Shown: piece after piece, positions 1 through 14,197 of the stretch | Position numbering within the stretch: position 1 is the first letter of the stretch | Layout: each line of letters opens with the position of its first letter | DNA from: Channa striata | Lineage: Eukaryota; Chordata; Actinopteri; Anabantiformes; Channidae | Length of the DNA: 64,000 nucleotides | NCBI GenBank assembly: GCA_033026295.1 | Contig: CM065175.1 | Span: forward strand, 23,570,837 to 23,634,836 | Direction: 5' to 3' | Translations under genes and position numbers: made by a program | The notes under the pieces: generated by a model | Databases searched by the model: none | Told to the model about the DNA's origin: nothing | Seen by the model: only the letters and a program-made list of their open reading frames with translations

Positions 1-3000
1 ATGCACACCCACAGGCAAATCATGACCAAAGAAAATTAAAAACTACAAAATTACAGGCTTTCAGCGACGATAAACAATCTGCATTACCAGAGGGGTAAAA
101 GGGGTGTCTTAGATCTGTTTCCATGACAACTGTGGGTTTGAAGCAACTTTTACCATTGTGAGATGACATCGTATTGTTGCTGTACTAACACAGACCCTTC
201 CTACCCTCTGAGATAATTGCGGATAAAGAACATTGCCTCCGTGTACTGTAGGTGCTGCGTATCGTTCATGCTTTTCTTCCAGCGTTCAGAGCTCAACTTT
301 GTGGAGTTTCACGCGAGAGCAAACGTTTACATCAGTTAAAGTGACTTTAAGTCACAGCTGTTCATGCCATCTTCAAATGTTTCCCAATCACCAGAGACCG
401 CGGGGTTTAAAGATTCCAACAAACATTTCAGCTGCTTCACCCCCCACAGTTTTCCTCCTCTCCTCCTCTGCCGTTGTCTTTTTCTCTCCCTCCCTTTGCC
501 TCTTCCTCTGTAGCTCTCACTCCCTCTGTAACACAGTCTGTCTGTCTGCTCTATAATTATTTCCATGGTTACCATTAAGGATGTGAAGCTAAGTCTGATG
601 TACTACGGTAGTAATCTTTTCCTCTCCTCTCATCCGTTGCTGCTTCTTCTTATGCTGCGTCGCTACATGAGTCTGCAGCCTTCTCTCACATACTCCTTTT
701 TAGCACTTTTCACTTGCTACATGTGCAATCTGCTTAAAACCAACGTTTAATTTGGAAGCTTACTCAACTCCAGTACATGCACAAATTCCTACCCATCTAA
801 TCCACACGTAAGCGAGTCAACCTGTCCTATGCAGTAATAATCACGGCATGTTCAGGCGCGTAATTGGTTTGTAGTTTGACACGTATATTAAAGGTTGTGG
901 GTGCAAGTCTGGCTCACAATGCTGCCTTTTATTCCTGAAGGAGAAAGACTGTCCAAACATCCCCGTGGTTCTTGAACAAGACACAAGGCAGCAGTGTAAA
1001 GATTGTTTGGCCTCCAGTGCCCCCCCCTTTTTAAAGGATGATTTGCAACATGTCCTCTCATTTCCCTGATCCTAACAAAGCACATATTTGCATGAATGAG
1101 CTGCTATTTGCAAGGCACCATGCTTATAAAATGTGACACTGACGCAATCTGTCTTTAAAACGTTTTTTTCCAAAATGGCCTGTGCGTTCTGCAGAAGTGT
1201 CCCTGAATTTCTTTTATTTTTGTGTTTTGCAGGTAGGCCATGTGAGGCGACTGGAAGTTCCAAGGTTTCGGTGGGTATAAATCCTGAGCATAAACGCTGG
1301 AGTAACTATGTTTGAAAAATCTACTCACGATAAAGAGCGAAAGGCTCACACCTGTCCATCAAGGAGAATGATATCCGCTCTTCATGTCTGTTTGACAAAT
1401 ATAAGACTACAGCCAGAAGCTGAATAGCTTAGCTTAGTATAAAATCTTAAAAAAGAGGGAAAAAGAGGAAGTGTGGTTATGTCGAAAAGGCACCAAAGTG
1501 TGACTACCAGCACAATTATCGGTTACAATTGTAGGTGCTGTAATTTGATTTAGACATTAACAGTAAATTCTATCAAACGCTGTTAGGCAGCTACTAATAA
1601 CCCAGAGTTCCTCTTTCAGCGAACAGGTCATACGACTCTTGAATAATATGATTTCACACTGTCACGTCTCCCAAACCTCCCCTACCTCGTCCCTGTCACT
1701 CTAAAGTTGACCAAGTGCCATCAGCGCCGATTCCACTGGAACCACTGCAGAGCAGACACCAGCTTGTGTCAGCCTCCATGTTTCAGACAGACAGATAACG
1801 GGAGCTTTGGGCTGACAGCAGAGGAAGGAACCACAAGAGTTGTAACAGGAAACACACTGTGACAGCTAGACCCCTGAAGAGCTGGAGGAGAAAACGGCGA
1901 GGTGGGAGGGGGCTGGGTGCCACACTGAAAGAAGCACCACACGGAAAGTCTTGTATCCTGTGACGGGATGATGGATGATTGAACAAGGAGGACAGGACTA
2001 AACGTGCACGCGTCCACCTGGCTGGGCCCTGTGCCAAGGCAGGATGACGATGAGCATGGCAGCGTGGGATACTGGCATTTCGTTTGAATTATCATCTGGC
2101 CAGTGGGGGAGCTACAGGCAGCAACTGGACTGGTGCTTATTAAGAGTGGAAGAAAGCTTTTAAAATAATAATAAAAACGGAAGTTTTAAAAGGTTTAATG
2201 CAAATTAACGAACGGCATCCAACAGTTTTCTCTGCTAAATCCATCATGGCTGCCCAAACTGTGCCACCATGGACTTTTGTTGCCGTCTATTTTCACATTT
2301 ATACAGGGCGGCCCTGCTAACTGCCACACAAACGCCACGGATATTTGGATGGTGTCACTGTCACAACGCCAGAAGGTGCAGTGGCGTCATCAACAACTGC
2401 GCAGCAATTTCCTATTCACTCATTGTTCTTTGCAAATGAAGGGCATTTTTGCAGTCAGTCTTTTCATCTGTTTGATTGTTGAAATGATTATCAGCTTTGT
2501 CATAGAGGCCAGAAAAAGAGAGACATAATCGGAGAAAGCCTTTTAGGCCTCACAACAGAAACCAGAAACAGAAACTAAAACAAAACCAACCTAGGGGAAA
2601 AGACGATCACGTAAGGATGAAGACCATAAGAAGCTAAACAAAAGAACTTGCAGGATCCTCTACATCATGGGTCCTTACGTAAGAACATATGGAGGCTGGA
2701 TATAAATCTGGTTTTGAAATATTGATTAAAGAACTATAATCAAGGAGTGTATCACTGAAGGTGTGCGATCACTAATAAATGTATTATTATTGATTCTATG
2801 AAAGTTAAAGGTTTTTAAAGTTACAATCAAAATGAATCTCACACTTCTGAGATTCTGACACAGAATAAAACAAGTGTTTTAAATGATTTAAAAAAGTAAC
2901 GTGTAAACCTAATGCGCGTACTGCATGTGTGTGGTGCTGTAACGAGGAAGTACCAAGGAGGCCGTGCTGACCCGCCACGTAATTCAACATCAACATGACC

Positions 3001-3187
3001 AACAAGTGCCCAGAGGAGAAGAAGACGTGTAGGTGGAGAGTGGAAACAGCACTTCCAGGCCCAGAAGTGAATCCAAAATATTCAGACACTGAGAAAAACT
3101 GTGAATGGCCGCACTGTTAGCTAGTGGTTCCCATTGTGAACACAGACCTTGGAATGGTGCAACAGAGGGAAGGAAGGAAGATTGGGA

Positions 3188-3324
3188 ATCAGGCAGCTGT
3201 GGTACAGTTGGTAAGGCGGTTGTCCACGGGCCAAAGGGTCAGTGGTTTGACCCCCCTGATATAGGTCAAAGTGAATGAGAAGCTACATTGTAAATGAACA
3301 ATGTAAGCAGGCATTTACCATTTA
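3188..3324 (+). mobile_element. tRNA-derived SINE relic, internally deleted
   Basis: The head reads like a pol III promoter. An A-box-like tggtacagttggtaagg lies near 3199 and a B-box-like ggtttgacccc near 3243, about the spacing seen in tRNA-derived SINEs. The tail gtgaatgagaagc...catttaccattt matches the 3' end of the common teleost SINE that normally runs to about 300 bp, so the middle has been lost. The ggcagctgtgg start is typical of this family. It is not a functional tRNA, because no acceptor stem or anticodon arm folds. Confidence 0.7.
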
Positions 3325-4710
3325 GTACCAAGACAGTGTGAGACCGTTTGAAAGAACCATCAGGTGGATGTGTAGAAGGACAGATCAGAGGACATTTTCA
3401 TCTTCATGCTTTTGTTTATACAGAAGCAAAGAGAAGGAACGTGAGGGGGAAAGAGCACACAAAAGCCACAGTGAATGACCTACACTCCCAGCCTCACGCA
3501 TCGAGTCCCCACTGTGACTTATGCCCTGGGAAACTGGCCTTTCTTATTACCAACTGTTTCTCAAACGAGGCACGGTGGAGAGATTCATCTTCAATACCAC
3601 AACGGGAAGAACCTTAGGTTTAGAGGACATCCTCAGAATTACACCAACAACAGTCACTGTTTTGCATCATCCCGCCGTGAATTTCATATTTTTCCAGTGA
3701 CATTCTGCAGATTCGATTCAGAACATTTCCAGATACAAGCCCACATTTTTAACCTTTAAAATACTGCCACCTGCCAATGGTGCACGAAACACCCACACAT
3801 CTCTGCAGCTCCAGTTCCCTGCTCTCCGCTTGTTGTAAAGTCATTTGTGAATCATCAATACCTTGCCAACTTCTGCTGCGCATGGAGATGTGGAAGAATG
3901 CAAAGAGGGGACTATTAACTCCAACAAGGCCACGTCTGTCCTCAGGTACACGATTGTCGAGCATGATTACAGCATGCGTGCTGTGAGTTTGGACATGCAG
4001 CTGTGCAGCTTAAACATCGAGTTCTACAGTACTTTGACAACTCTACCACTGATCTTAACGCACTCGACGGATCGCTGAGACGAACTAGCGTACGAAGTTT
4101 GATGAAAGTCTGTTGTTCGTGGCAGAACGAGCACCTGTGCCTCTGAAGTGTAAGGACAACAAGGCGTATTCTCTCCATGGGAACTCACAAAACATTCCTC
4201 ACAGGGTGTGAAGCCCAAACAAGACATTGTTGGATTCGGTTTACACACAAACACAACTTCACTGACATATGCTAAATGTGTACGACAACATGAACATATT
4301 GCTTTCTTTGTCACACCCACCTACGCGCGTATCGGAAAAGAGCCGCTCGTAGGAACGCTGTACTGGATACAGTGCACTGCTCGAGATATGGCTCAGATTT
4401 ACGGTGTTGCATCTGTTATTTTACCATTTCACTGACAACTGACTCTGCCAGGTACGAAAAAAATAATAATAAATCAACACATGAAGAGGTGATGCATATG
4501 AAAATATCAGGAAGCAGATACAGCATGTATGGCTTACATACTGGAAGCTAAGCTAAGCGCTAAACCTGATGTGAGGCAGGGCACAAACACACGCACACGC
4601 AGTCGCATCTTACTCCGGGGTGAAGAAGACTGTGTGCATCAGCATAGAAAAGCACAAAGCCTTGAGGTGGCAGTGAGACACAGAGCTGGTGTTGGCCTGA
4701 CAACACCAGC

Positions 4711-4735
4711 CTCCTCCTCCTCCTCCTCCTCCTCC
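4711..4735 (+). repeat. (CTC)8 trinucleotide microsatellite
   Basis: This is an uninterrupted run of eight CTC/CCT units plus one base. It makes short Ser-rich or Arg-rich artefact ORFs on either strand. Confidence 0.97.
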
Positions 4736-4896
4736 CTAACAATGCTAACTCCTTCTCTGTGTCCTCTTCTTCTTCTAGCTCGTCCCTCCCTCTCCACGGC
4801 TCCCGTCTCGCTCATCCCAGGCTGCGTCACACCGCTGTGTACAGATATTCAATTAAAAGGCTGATGGGTATAAAGTGAAAAACTTAATGGTGCCAT

Positions 4897-4924
4897 ACAC
4901 ACACACAAACACACACACACACAC
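4897..4924 (+). repeat. (CA)n microsatellite, interrupted
   Basis: About 14 AC units are broken by one aaac interruption near 4907-4910. Confidence 0.95.
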
Positions 4925-5419
4925 TCAGATCACAAGGGAAGAGAATGAAATGGATGCAGACTAATGTCACACACCAGTAGGTGCAAAGGGATGGGGAGTT
5001 CTTGAGATATTTGTCATTGAGATACAATTGGATTTTTGGAACAAGGCCGCAGGTTTTATTATTCCTCCAATTTTTTTCTATCTTTAATTTGTTCTAAGGC
5101 AACAAAAAAGAAAGCCCCTTGTTTTCTTTGATAACACTCAAATCTTTTTTAAAACCAGTCAAACAATAACTTGTTTTTATTACATCTTTTGACTTATACT
5201 GGATTTGGGTTTAATTTCTAAACACAATTTTTCTGTACATAGATCTCGGGCATATTTAGTCCAGTTTAATTTACTTGACTAACCCTCTTTCTTTTGCATC
5301 CATGGCTTTGTTTCCCCCCAGCTACTGCATGTGAAGGAAATCAAGGAGTTTAGACCTGTACACACACTTTAAAATAGCTTGCAGAGACAATCTCAGTATA
5401 AAAATCTAAAAATAGCTGA

Positions 5420-5422
<3 letters not shown>

Positions 5423-5486
<64 letters not shown>
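5423..5486 (+). repeat. (CA)32 microsatellite
   Basis: This is a perfect 64-bp CA tract, the longest pure dinucleotide run in the window. It lies in syngap1 intron 3 and is probably length-polymorphic. Confidence 0.98.
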
Positions 5487-5490
<4 letters not shown>

Positions 5491-7859
5491 CCAATAAAGT
5501 GCATTTCTTCACTTTAGCGTTACGACTGCCCAGATATTGATCCACAGCTGCGTAATGAAAGGACTGTTCATTATGCAAAGTTAGAGCAGCTAAAGTCCGG
5601 CATCAAGTAACAGCCTCCTCCTTCTTGATCAGCCACGGTGATGAAATAAATCACACACACAGTTTAGTCTGCAAAGCACAAGGTGATTAGTTTAAGGGAC
5701 TAGCAGCACCAGTTTTCTCACGAGTGCAAGAAACATCTGAATCTGTTGAGTTTGCTGAAGTAGCTGTGCACACCTGAAGCAAGGTGCAGCCTGGTGTTTG
5801 GTGTGGGTCTACGTAAAGGGTGGGTTAGTCCAACACTCGTCCGCTCTCGTGTTTCTCGGAATGTTTTCTGCTACATTGCGGATGTGTGAGAATAATGGAT
5901 GAGAGATCTGCAAGACGAGCCACCAGAATTGTCGCTTTGTATGTTTAGTCGTACACGAATAATCATCAGGAGAAAAATAATTTCTGAAAGTGGTAAACTT
6001 TTCTTTACTATGTCCAGCTGTTCAGCTCCATCTGTGCAGGCAGCAAATATCTGTTTTGATACACGACAATTCCGACGTCGACTTGCCTTTGAGGAAAATA
6101 CACAAGGCTAACTGAGCTAAAGTGACGCAGCTTTTGTCTTAATTTCCCTCTTGTCCCATTTGCTTTTTCATTCATGAATTATTGCTTCCACATTAACTTC
6201 AGCCCGAGGCCACGATTTGCGATGCGACTGATTAGTGTCTGAATCTGACACTTTATAAAGTGCCTTAAAGTAAAACTGGTTTGATATAGACACGATTAAA
6301 CAGCATTTGACTAACAAAAATGATTTTTCTAGGAACCTGCCACTTCACCTTGTCCACAAGCCTGCAGATCTGTTGTGCATGTATCTGAGTGATTGTGCTT
6401 CAAACTCCGGTAACAGCCCATCACTGTCTGTCCTTTGAACAACAGCTTACTAAATTTACAACACTTTCATCAGAACTCTTCAGTGGTTTGGAGCCGTGCA
6501 ATTATTCAATCTACTGTACATCACTTTACTGCACTGCAATTAAAGCCACGTTTCCTTTGGTGACAGACAAGCATAACAGTTTTCATTATCAGCCAAATAA
6601 ATCACTAAATTTGGATCCAGCTATGGAAATCTTGGAGCAGCTGTGCAGTGTTTTGTATTTTTACCATTTTTTTGGCCCTCCAGGATTTCGCCATTAGGGA
6701 CGGCACGGCAGATTTTCCGTTATCGGGCCGATAAAGTTACAAATGGGCAAAAGACGATTGCTTGTGACGAGACGCAGCCTTCAAATTCACACTCTACGTT
6801 CAGCCTATCCACCAAACTTTGAGCTGCTTGGCTGTGAAAAGGGTCTAAATTATTACTGTTCTACAGCATCATCTGTAGCTGAGCTGGAGCCGACGTCTTT
6901 CTACAGAAAGCAGCACTACTACTGCTGCTGCTGTTGTCATTGATGCCGCATCGTCCTTTGCCATTTCTGCTCTTTAGTCACGGGGGGGGGAATTTACAGT
7001 ATTGCCAAGTCGTCAGCAGCTCTGTCAAGGTTGTTGCACCTCGATTTCGTGGTGCGTTTCAATATATGCTTCACTGTACCAGCAGCACTGTGGCAACATT
7101 GCCGCTGTTACAAAGCCATTCATGATTCACGCCTGGCTGCTTGACACTGTGGCTGGAAGGGAGCACAGAGTTAAAGGTCACAGCTGTGCTTTGAGCCGCA
7201 AGAAAGGTTGTGGAGGTTCGTGCATGTACTGATGCACATGCATAAAGGACAGGTTTGGAGTTTTTTGTGTGTTTATGCTGGACCACATGCAGCAATTCTA
7301 GATCTGAGGTGAAACCGTTACCCTAATTTTAATGAGATTTATCAAACATTCCAACAGACTTACCTTATTTTTAGCTGTACTAGCAGCAAGGCTCTAGGGA
7401 CGGCACTGTCACTGGGCTGTGTGTTTGATCTACCACTTTGAATATCTTTATTACAGCTGTGGTTGTTTATTGCATGGCACGGCCCTAACATTCAGTAAAA
7501 ATATCTGTGGTACCCGGAGGAAGAATCCTAATGGAAGTGATGATCCTTTGACTTTCCAGTGGTGCCACCAGAAGGTGAGAATTCTCAGTTATTAAATAGT
7601 ATCTCTGCATCTGTTTGACGGAGTCCCACAGACTTTGGTACATGCATGTTTCACAGCTTTGCTGCTTCCGTGCTTAAGAGAAGTGTGAAATCAGCTGATT
7701 TTATTAGGTTTTTTTTTCATGGAAATAGTCTTAGTTTTACAGATTCTCATCTCTCAATTAATAACTATTAAACTTAACACTTCTTACCTATATTAACATA
7801 CTTTAAATCAAGGGCTTCTGCAGCTAACGCACAGACCCGAAGTGACACCCTGACACCTT

Positions 7860-7962
7860 AGGCCAATTTAGAGTCACCAATTATCCTAACACGGATGTCT
7901 TTGGACTGAGGGAGGACACGTGAGCACTCGCGCAAGTACAGGGAGAACATGCAAAAACCAGG
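7860..7962 (+). mobile_element. Fragment of L2-like/SINE teleost repeat
   Basis: The blocks caatttagagtcaccaatta, atgtctttggactgaggg and agggagaacatgcaaa occur in the order and spacing of the very common teleost L2-like or SINE repeat seen more fully at 19246-19510 in this window. The flanking parts of the element are missing or too diverged to see. Confidence 0.75.
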
Positions 7963-10900
7963 TTGTTTAGCAAATTTGTAATTTGTACAATCATTCAGTC
8001 ATGTACATAATCATTATTTTTTTCAAAATTAGAGAAACATTTGAAATCAAAGGTAATGTTGCAAAAAAAGTGCCAAGTTCCCGAACGCTGACATGCAAAA
8101 TGTTCGATTACTGCAGATGTGAATGTTTTATGTGTGATGAACTTCCATAACCGATTTCCCATGCAATGCCGTCATAGTTCTCACTCGGAAAATACTGTAA
8201 GTTTGAATGTGTAGAAAGTCTAGGTAAGGTGGCAAAGGAGAAGCGTCCCACGTGCAGCAGCTGCTGAGTCGAGCCTGAGCATAACGCTTCACCCCAAAAC
8301 TCAGCTTGAACGGCTGTGAAGTGGCCGATAGTATAAGACTGGTTGCACTGGGCATGTGCCAGGTGCGAATGCATATAACTCAGCGTGAAGCTGCGTGTCA
8401 CTGAGCAAACAGGACAACTGCAGTGAGAATATGACTGCCGTGTTTTGTGGAGGTGAAAGATGTCGAGCGTTTGATGCCGACTATTTAAGCCCCGGAGGAA
8501 CCGAAACAGCTGTATGAAGCCGTTTATTTCCCAGAAGAATATACACCAATCTGTCAAGTCTCCATAATGCCACCCCAGGGGACACTGTCAAACGAGCTGA
8601 TGTGGTTTGGTGTGGCATATGTACAGGCAAGAGCGTCTGTCTGCGTTTTGATGTATGTTTCCATCAGTGAGGCTGAGATTATCATGAGAAGACATTAAGG
8701 CATTTTTGATGCCAACTGGAAAGTATTATCCAACAAAATCATCAGAATAAAAAAATAATAATTTGTCCATCTACATTCACATGAATTTGGAAATGCAACA
8801 GGTAGATATGCTGTAAAAATATGATTTAACTACAGTTTTGAATTCCTTTGAAGGCAGGATAAACCAAAAGTGACTCGTAACTTTTAACATTAGATGTTGG
8901 AGCAGTCGAACGCTGCTTCTCAGCTTTATAGTGACCTCATCACGTCCATGGTCTTACATGTTGTAGTTTTGTCCAAACTGGTCATCCACAAAAAAAAAAC
9001 CCCAACACTAGAGTTACAACAATAGTCGATTACAGCCAATGATTTAATAATCTCAGTCTCATTTAACACTGAAGATATTTGGAGACCTTTTAAAGAGTCG
9101 TACAAACTATTCTCAACATGCTGTGCCCGACCACCCTGCTGAACAGAATAAAACCGAATATCTAACGCCCAGAATGTGACTTTCTATTTATCATAAAATT
9201 CAGTTTCCAAAATAGCAGAGTTCCTGTTGTTGCATTTGTATGTGCATGTACTGCAGAGCCAGCTGCTGCCAGACAATATGGGCGAATGGTAATGGACCCG
9301 GCGCACTGCAGGGTGTAGAACAGCAGAGGGTGAAACGCAAACACAGATAAACAGTAACGGTGCAAAGGTGCAAGTCGGTGCTGCGTGACCGAGTGAAATG
9401 TCCTTCTGTGCAGCTCAAGTATGTGGAGCCGGGCCTGTCTGGGGAGAACTGCATAATGTGGGCAGCTGAGTCTGCAGGAGGGTCATTTTTGGGTCATATA
9501 CCATACAAAAAAATGCAGAATCTCTTGACTTGACAATTATTCTGCCCGGTGAAATTTTCTGAGCTAACACAAGTTATTTCAGATGGCAAGTTTGGCGTCT
9601 CTTCAAAGTATCTGCCAGTTTAACTAACTACTCAAATAAATGAAGTATTTCTTAGTTTAGTCATGCTTGTGCACAGTTTTCATAATTAAACGTTAGTTTT
9701 GATAGTTTGAAGTTTTTAACTGTGAAGATGATCTTGTTAATCCCTGCTACTACCAGCTAAATGTGTGTGGGAGATGGAATGACACTGGGTGACACTTTCA
9801 AGTGATCTGAGACAGATTCTGCTAAATTTTGCTTTGGGCCCTAATTAAACTGAACCTGGGCTCTGATCCGGACCAGACTCTTCTTATTGACTATGTGAGC
9901 CCTGTGGATCAGTGGTTTCTAACCTTTTTGTCTGACGTCCGCCCACATCTGCAGCATGATATTTACCGCTATTAATTATATGAAAGCACTCGTCCACACT
10001 CTCTGAGACTGGCAGAAGATGGACATTACTTCCATTTTTACATAACTTTTAGCAGTTGCTAAAACACATTTTCATGAGTTTTCAGTTGCAGCGCTAAGGT
10101 TTTAGTGAAAGAGGCATTCGGTTAATCATAGATGGTATTTTATTATTAACTGTGACACTAAACATAAAACAAAAATCAGTTTAGCTCAGTTTGTAATATT
10201 TCAGTTTATTTTCCTCTTGGAGCAACTCTGTCTCCTAAAAATGACCTTCACATGCAACTAAAATACAATAACAAATATGTGTTTACGAGGAATAGAAAAG
10301 TATTACCAACCATAGAATTTTGGTTGGTAAAAACACTGGAACATTTACAATTTTTTGTTAGCTTTTTTAATTTTTTTTTATCAAACATCTCTAAAAAGTA
10401 AAAGCACTTGACTTTTTTCTCGGTCCTTTTCTCTGGACCAGTGCTGCTCCATGTTTGGGGACATTAACTAATTAATGGTCATAGACATAATTAATGGGTT
10501 GAAGATCTGATGCTTTTTACTGTTTTATTTCTAAACCCCTCATGCATGTTCAGGAAGAGTAGGACTGCATCTCAGCTCCCCTTGACTAATGCTAATATGT
10601 CCAATAAGTCTTTTAAATAAGACCATGGAAAGAGAAACTGGCACTGTTTCTGTCTCTCTAGTGATTTGTTTTCCTAAGAAAGCGGTTTATTACGGAATGT
10701 GTAAAGTGACGAGATTGTAACACGACTGTGATTAAAAATGTCTTGGAATAAACGTTAAAGTAGCCATGATTAAATCTACTGGCCGCACCAATGACGACTA
10801 ACAGTAGGTGAGTCAATTTTAAATGAAGTAACTATTTCTAAAATCTATTTATTTTAGGAAAGAATTGTTTCCATTTTAACAGGAAAGTCGTTTTGTCGAA

Positions 10901-11571
10901 AAAGCAATAAATAAGAATAAAATGAAACTACGAAAGCCACGATTCAATGTTGTACAAAAATGTCCGAAAACAAAAGTGAAAAGTTTGAAGGGAGGTGATT
11001 CCTGTCTCTACCCACTGTAATTACAAAGAGATTACATCTTCTATTAGCATAATGTGGATATGGTGACAATGAATGTAAATGGCCAGTTAATGTTTTTTCA
11101 TGGAAATATCTGATCTGGCGGTGTAACATCCACTTAGTCGGTCTACAGCATAATTACACTTTTTGAAGATTATGTTTGGGCAGTCCTGAACACTAATTCC
11201 TCACACGCTCGGTCTTCGTACCTCCTGGCAAACTGCACAAGTGGCACCTGGTCGCGAATCACTGCTGTGGATCATCACTACTTCATTGATCGCTGAGCTT
11301 TCACAACAGTAATACGCCGTGAAGATCAATGAGCGCAATAAAACTGCCAGCATCCCTCCAACACACATTCCTGGAACATTTATAGAAGATATGCAGATGC
11401 AAACATATCAAACACTTAGAGAAGCAAAGTTCGCCGGTTTGAAAGCATCACTTTCAAACACGTCGGAGGGAAACGGAGTTTGGTGAGTGAACCTTTCACA
11501 GGCTTAAAATCCTCTCATCGCTGCACAGCAGAGAGACGCAGTCCCCGTGGACCAGAGAGCCGAGGGGATGC

Positions 11572-11596
11572 TGTGTGTGTGTGTGTGTGTGTGTGT
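11572..11596 (+). repeat. (TG)12 microsatellite
   Basis: This is a pure TG run of about 25 bp in intron 3. Confidence 0.95.
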
Positions 11597-12157
11597 AAGC
11601 CGACTACCACACCTGAAGCTGACTAAGAACTGCAGCGTTGGAGAGCTGAAGAACCCGTGTGTGCTGTGGCGGTGGCCAGCTGTCGCTCAAACTGAGGCCC
11701 AGCTTTGCTGCTCGCTTTCTCTCACTCACTAGTTTTCGCTTCTTGCATGTTGTTAAGGTTTGATAATATAGCTGTCCGTTAAATCACACCAGCCCACGGG
11801 GTATATCACTCAAAAAGACATTTGGCGTTACATAATCATTCCATTTACATATCGTTTTGCATAAAAATCTTAATTCACGGTGTTGGTAAGAGCGGCCCTG
11901 TTATATCTACAAACGCCAGCTGTGACCAAACACATTTTAGAAAGCAGGGGATCTAATTGTTCGCTGAACAAGGTGGTGACAAGTTTTAGTCTGGAAATAC
12001 CCGCCTCCTTCCTCAGATGTTCTTCTAATGATGTCAGAATAAGCTGACTGAATGTAACGACCCACCCAAACCATCTCTGCTCCCGCTGACTTTCACACTT
12101 CCTTCCTCTGGTTCTAGTTCCTTCGAGCCGATAAAGGCCCCCAGACTGCACCACTCT

Positions 12158-12312
12158 TTGAGGAACCTTCAGTTCAGATGTTGTCGCTCAAACTATGGAG
12201 TTCTTAATCACGGTCAACGTGCTTTTTCCTCCAGATGACATCATCTGAACTCCTAGTGATGAAAAATCCTCCAGATGATGGAAACTTTAAATGTCTGACT
12301 GTAAATCTCTGC
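12158..12312 (+). repeat. Unrecognised dispersed repeat, copy 1 (partial)
   Basis: It shares gaggaaccttcagttcaga, ctatggagtt, cggtcaacgtgc-like text and tcctccagatgacatcatct with the copies at 13394 and 39554, in the same order. It starts later than they do and breaks off after atggaaactttaa. I do not recognise the family, and no terminal inverted repeat or coding capacity is visible. Confidence 0.75.
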
Positions 12313-13393
12313 TTCTGCAACCTTCTTTAAATGCATTTAAAGTTTTAGCCTTGTTCAGTTCTGCAACTAAAAGCTACTGAATATCCATATCCACGGCTTC
12401 ATTTCCTGTTGGGAATTTCAGCTGTCATGTTTCTAAGATGTGACGGGAATCATCCACCACTGACATATTAACACTCACACCATGTAGGCAAAGAGCTGTG
12501 ACACCCCAAGCTGACATCAAAGAACTCGCAGCAGCAAAGACCAACTGCTGCGTCGGCTCACGTTGCCTTTCACCTGGGCCGTCAAGTGGCACTGAAACGC
12601 ACCACAGGTCTAGTTCGCCTGACGCGGGCCCTTCATCGGTCAAAGCTGGAACGACGGCTTGATGTTTCATGACTCATGAGCCGATAACAAATATAAAATA
12701 GTTGGTTTTATAATTGATTTATTTAAACCTGCTGCCATCTGTGACACACAAAGCTGGAGGAATATAAAGTATTGAAATGTCCACAGGGTTTTTTTGTCTT
12801 TCATTTAGTTTAACCCTGACTAGGTGATAAATTCCTAAACATCCAAGAACCATCTCACCATGAATCAACACATTATAAAGCACTTTTTGCAAAGTGCGGT
12901 ATTACTTGGCGTATTGATCCAATCAGCAGATATGCAGCTCATTTTTAGGAGACCTCTGTGTCCACGTCCGTCAAAAACTGAACACAACAGCATAGCGGAC
13001 CATTTGTATTCATCCCCGGTTCCAGCGGCAAGACAGCTAGATGATTCAGCAAATCTCTCAACAAACACACGTCCAGGCTCACGGTGGGTGTAGGGGAAGT
13101 GGGGGCGCTTTCCCTTTTCCCAGCAACTCAAAGGGTTCATAAACTGCCACAGTCACTTTGCAACTCCAGCTCAACACGTCCAGGTTTCTAACACACAGGT
13201 AAATACTAAAAAGGTGGATGTGAACAGTAAAAGGAACCATCCGTGGACCCACAAAGTAAGTCAAAGCAGTTTTTCAGTTTGAAATCAGAGAAAACCTTTA
13301 ATTACGATATTTGTAGCCCAACACATTGTCGCCTGCCTTAGACCCTTGAAATCCACGGCCACAGGCTGTGTTCAGGGTGGCAGGCATTTCTTA

Positions 13394-13790
13394 AAGGACG
13401 CCTTAGTTATTTTGGTTCTGGTTTGGGAAGCACATGTGCTGAAATGTCATTGAAAGTCCTCTGAGTTAAAAATATCTCACTACTTGTAGCTGAAGAATGC
13501 CTCCAGATGACATCACTTGGGGGAACCTTCAGTTCAGCGGATGTCATCTTGTTGCTCATACTATGGAGTTTGTAATCGTGCTCAATCTGCTTTTCCAGAG
13601 CTCCTTCAGGTGACATCATCAACTTCGAATGATGCAAAAGTCCTATGAGCGATGTCATCTGGAGGCGTTTTTCAGATGGAAGCAGAGAAATATTTTCAAA
13701 TAGGGAAGTTTAACGCCTGCATGTACATATAACCACCGTGAACTAAAGCCATAGAATAGAAGTTGAAAATTGGTGACGTCGCCCTTTAAT
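13394..13790 (+). repeat. Unrecognised dispersed repeat, copy 2 (about 400 bp)
   Basis: The copy runs from aaggacgcctt, through tggttctggtttggg, then several copies of a CTCCAGATGACATCA-like motif in both orientations (13500, 13537, 13606, 13650), to gggaagtttaacgcc and actaaagccatagaa. It aligns collinearly with 39554-39935. The motif appears as gatgacatcac forward and gatgtcatctggagg reversed, so the element can fold on itself. It lies 1.1 kb from copy 1 and has the same orientation. Confidence 0.8.
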
Positions 13791-14197
13791 AGGACATGAG
13801 AAGAAATTGCAGGTTGTTGATTTGAGGGGGAAATTTAGCACATGTTAAAGCCAACCACAGCAAAGTGACGAAAAATGCCCAGAAAGTCTACATCTGCACT
13901 ATGCAAGGCTCATTCGTGAATATATGCAAGCAGATATATTGCATAAATTCATCAGAATATGGGAGTGTGACTACTGACTGGCTGGGTGCACTGACAGATG
14001 GGAAATAGAATCACTGGCTTTTAAGTTTCACGCTTGCTGTGATACTTGACTGGTTTTCTTCTGTAGACATGTTAATAAAGACCAGAGGTCACTGTTCTTT
14101 TTAAACTGTGGCATTTCTTTATTATAATATTTCATGGCGATGTTTTTGCAAAGTCCCAAAGGGAACTTCAGCCAGCTGCACATAGAGAATGTTACAG

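Noticed and set aside
6694..7490. Possible DNA transposon bounded by tagggacggcac and gcacggccctaa
   Set aside because: The ends match only about 9 of 13 positions as an inverted repeat, no target-site duplication is clear, and there is no transposase remnant.
8108..8557. 149-aa minus-strand ORF in intron 3
   Set aside because: It is Cys/His/Ser rich but without a spaced motif such as a zinc finger, and it is not recognised.
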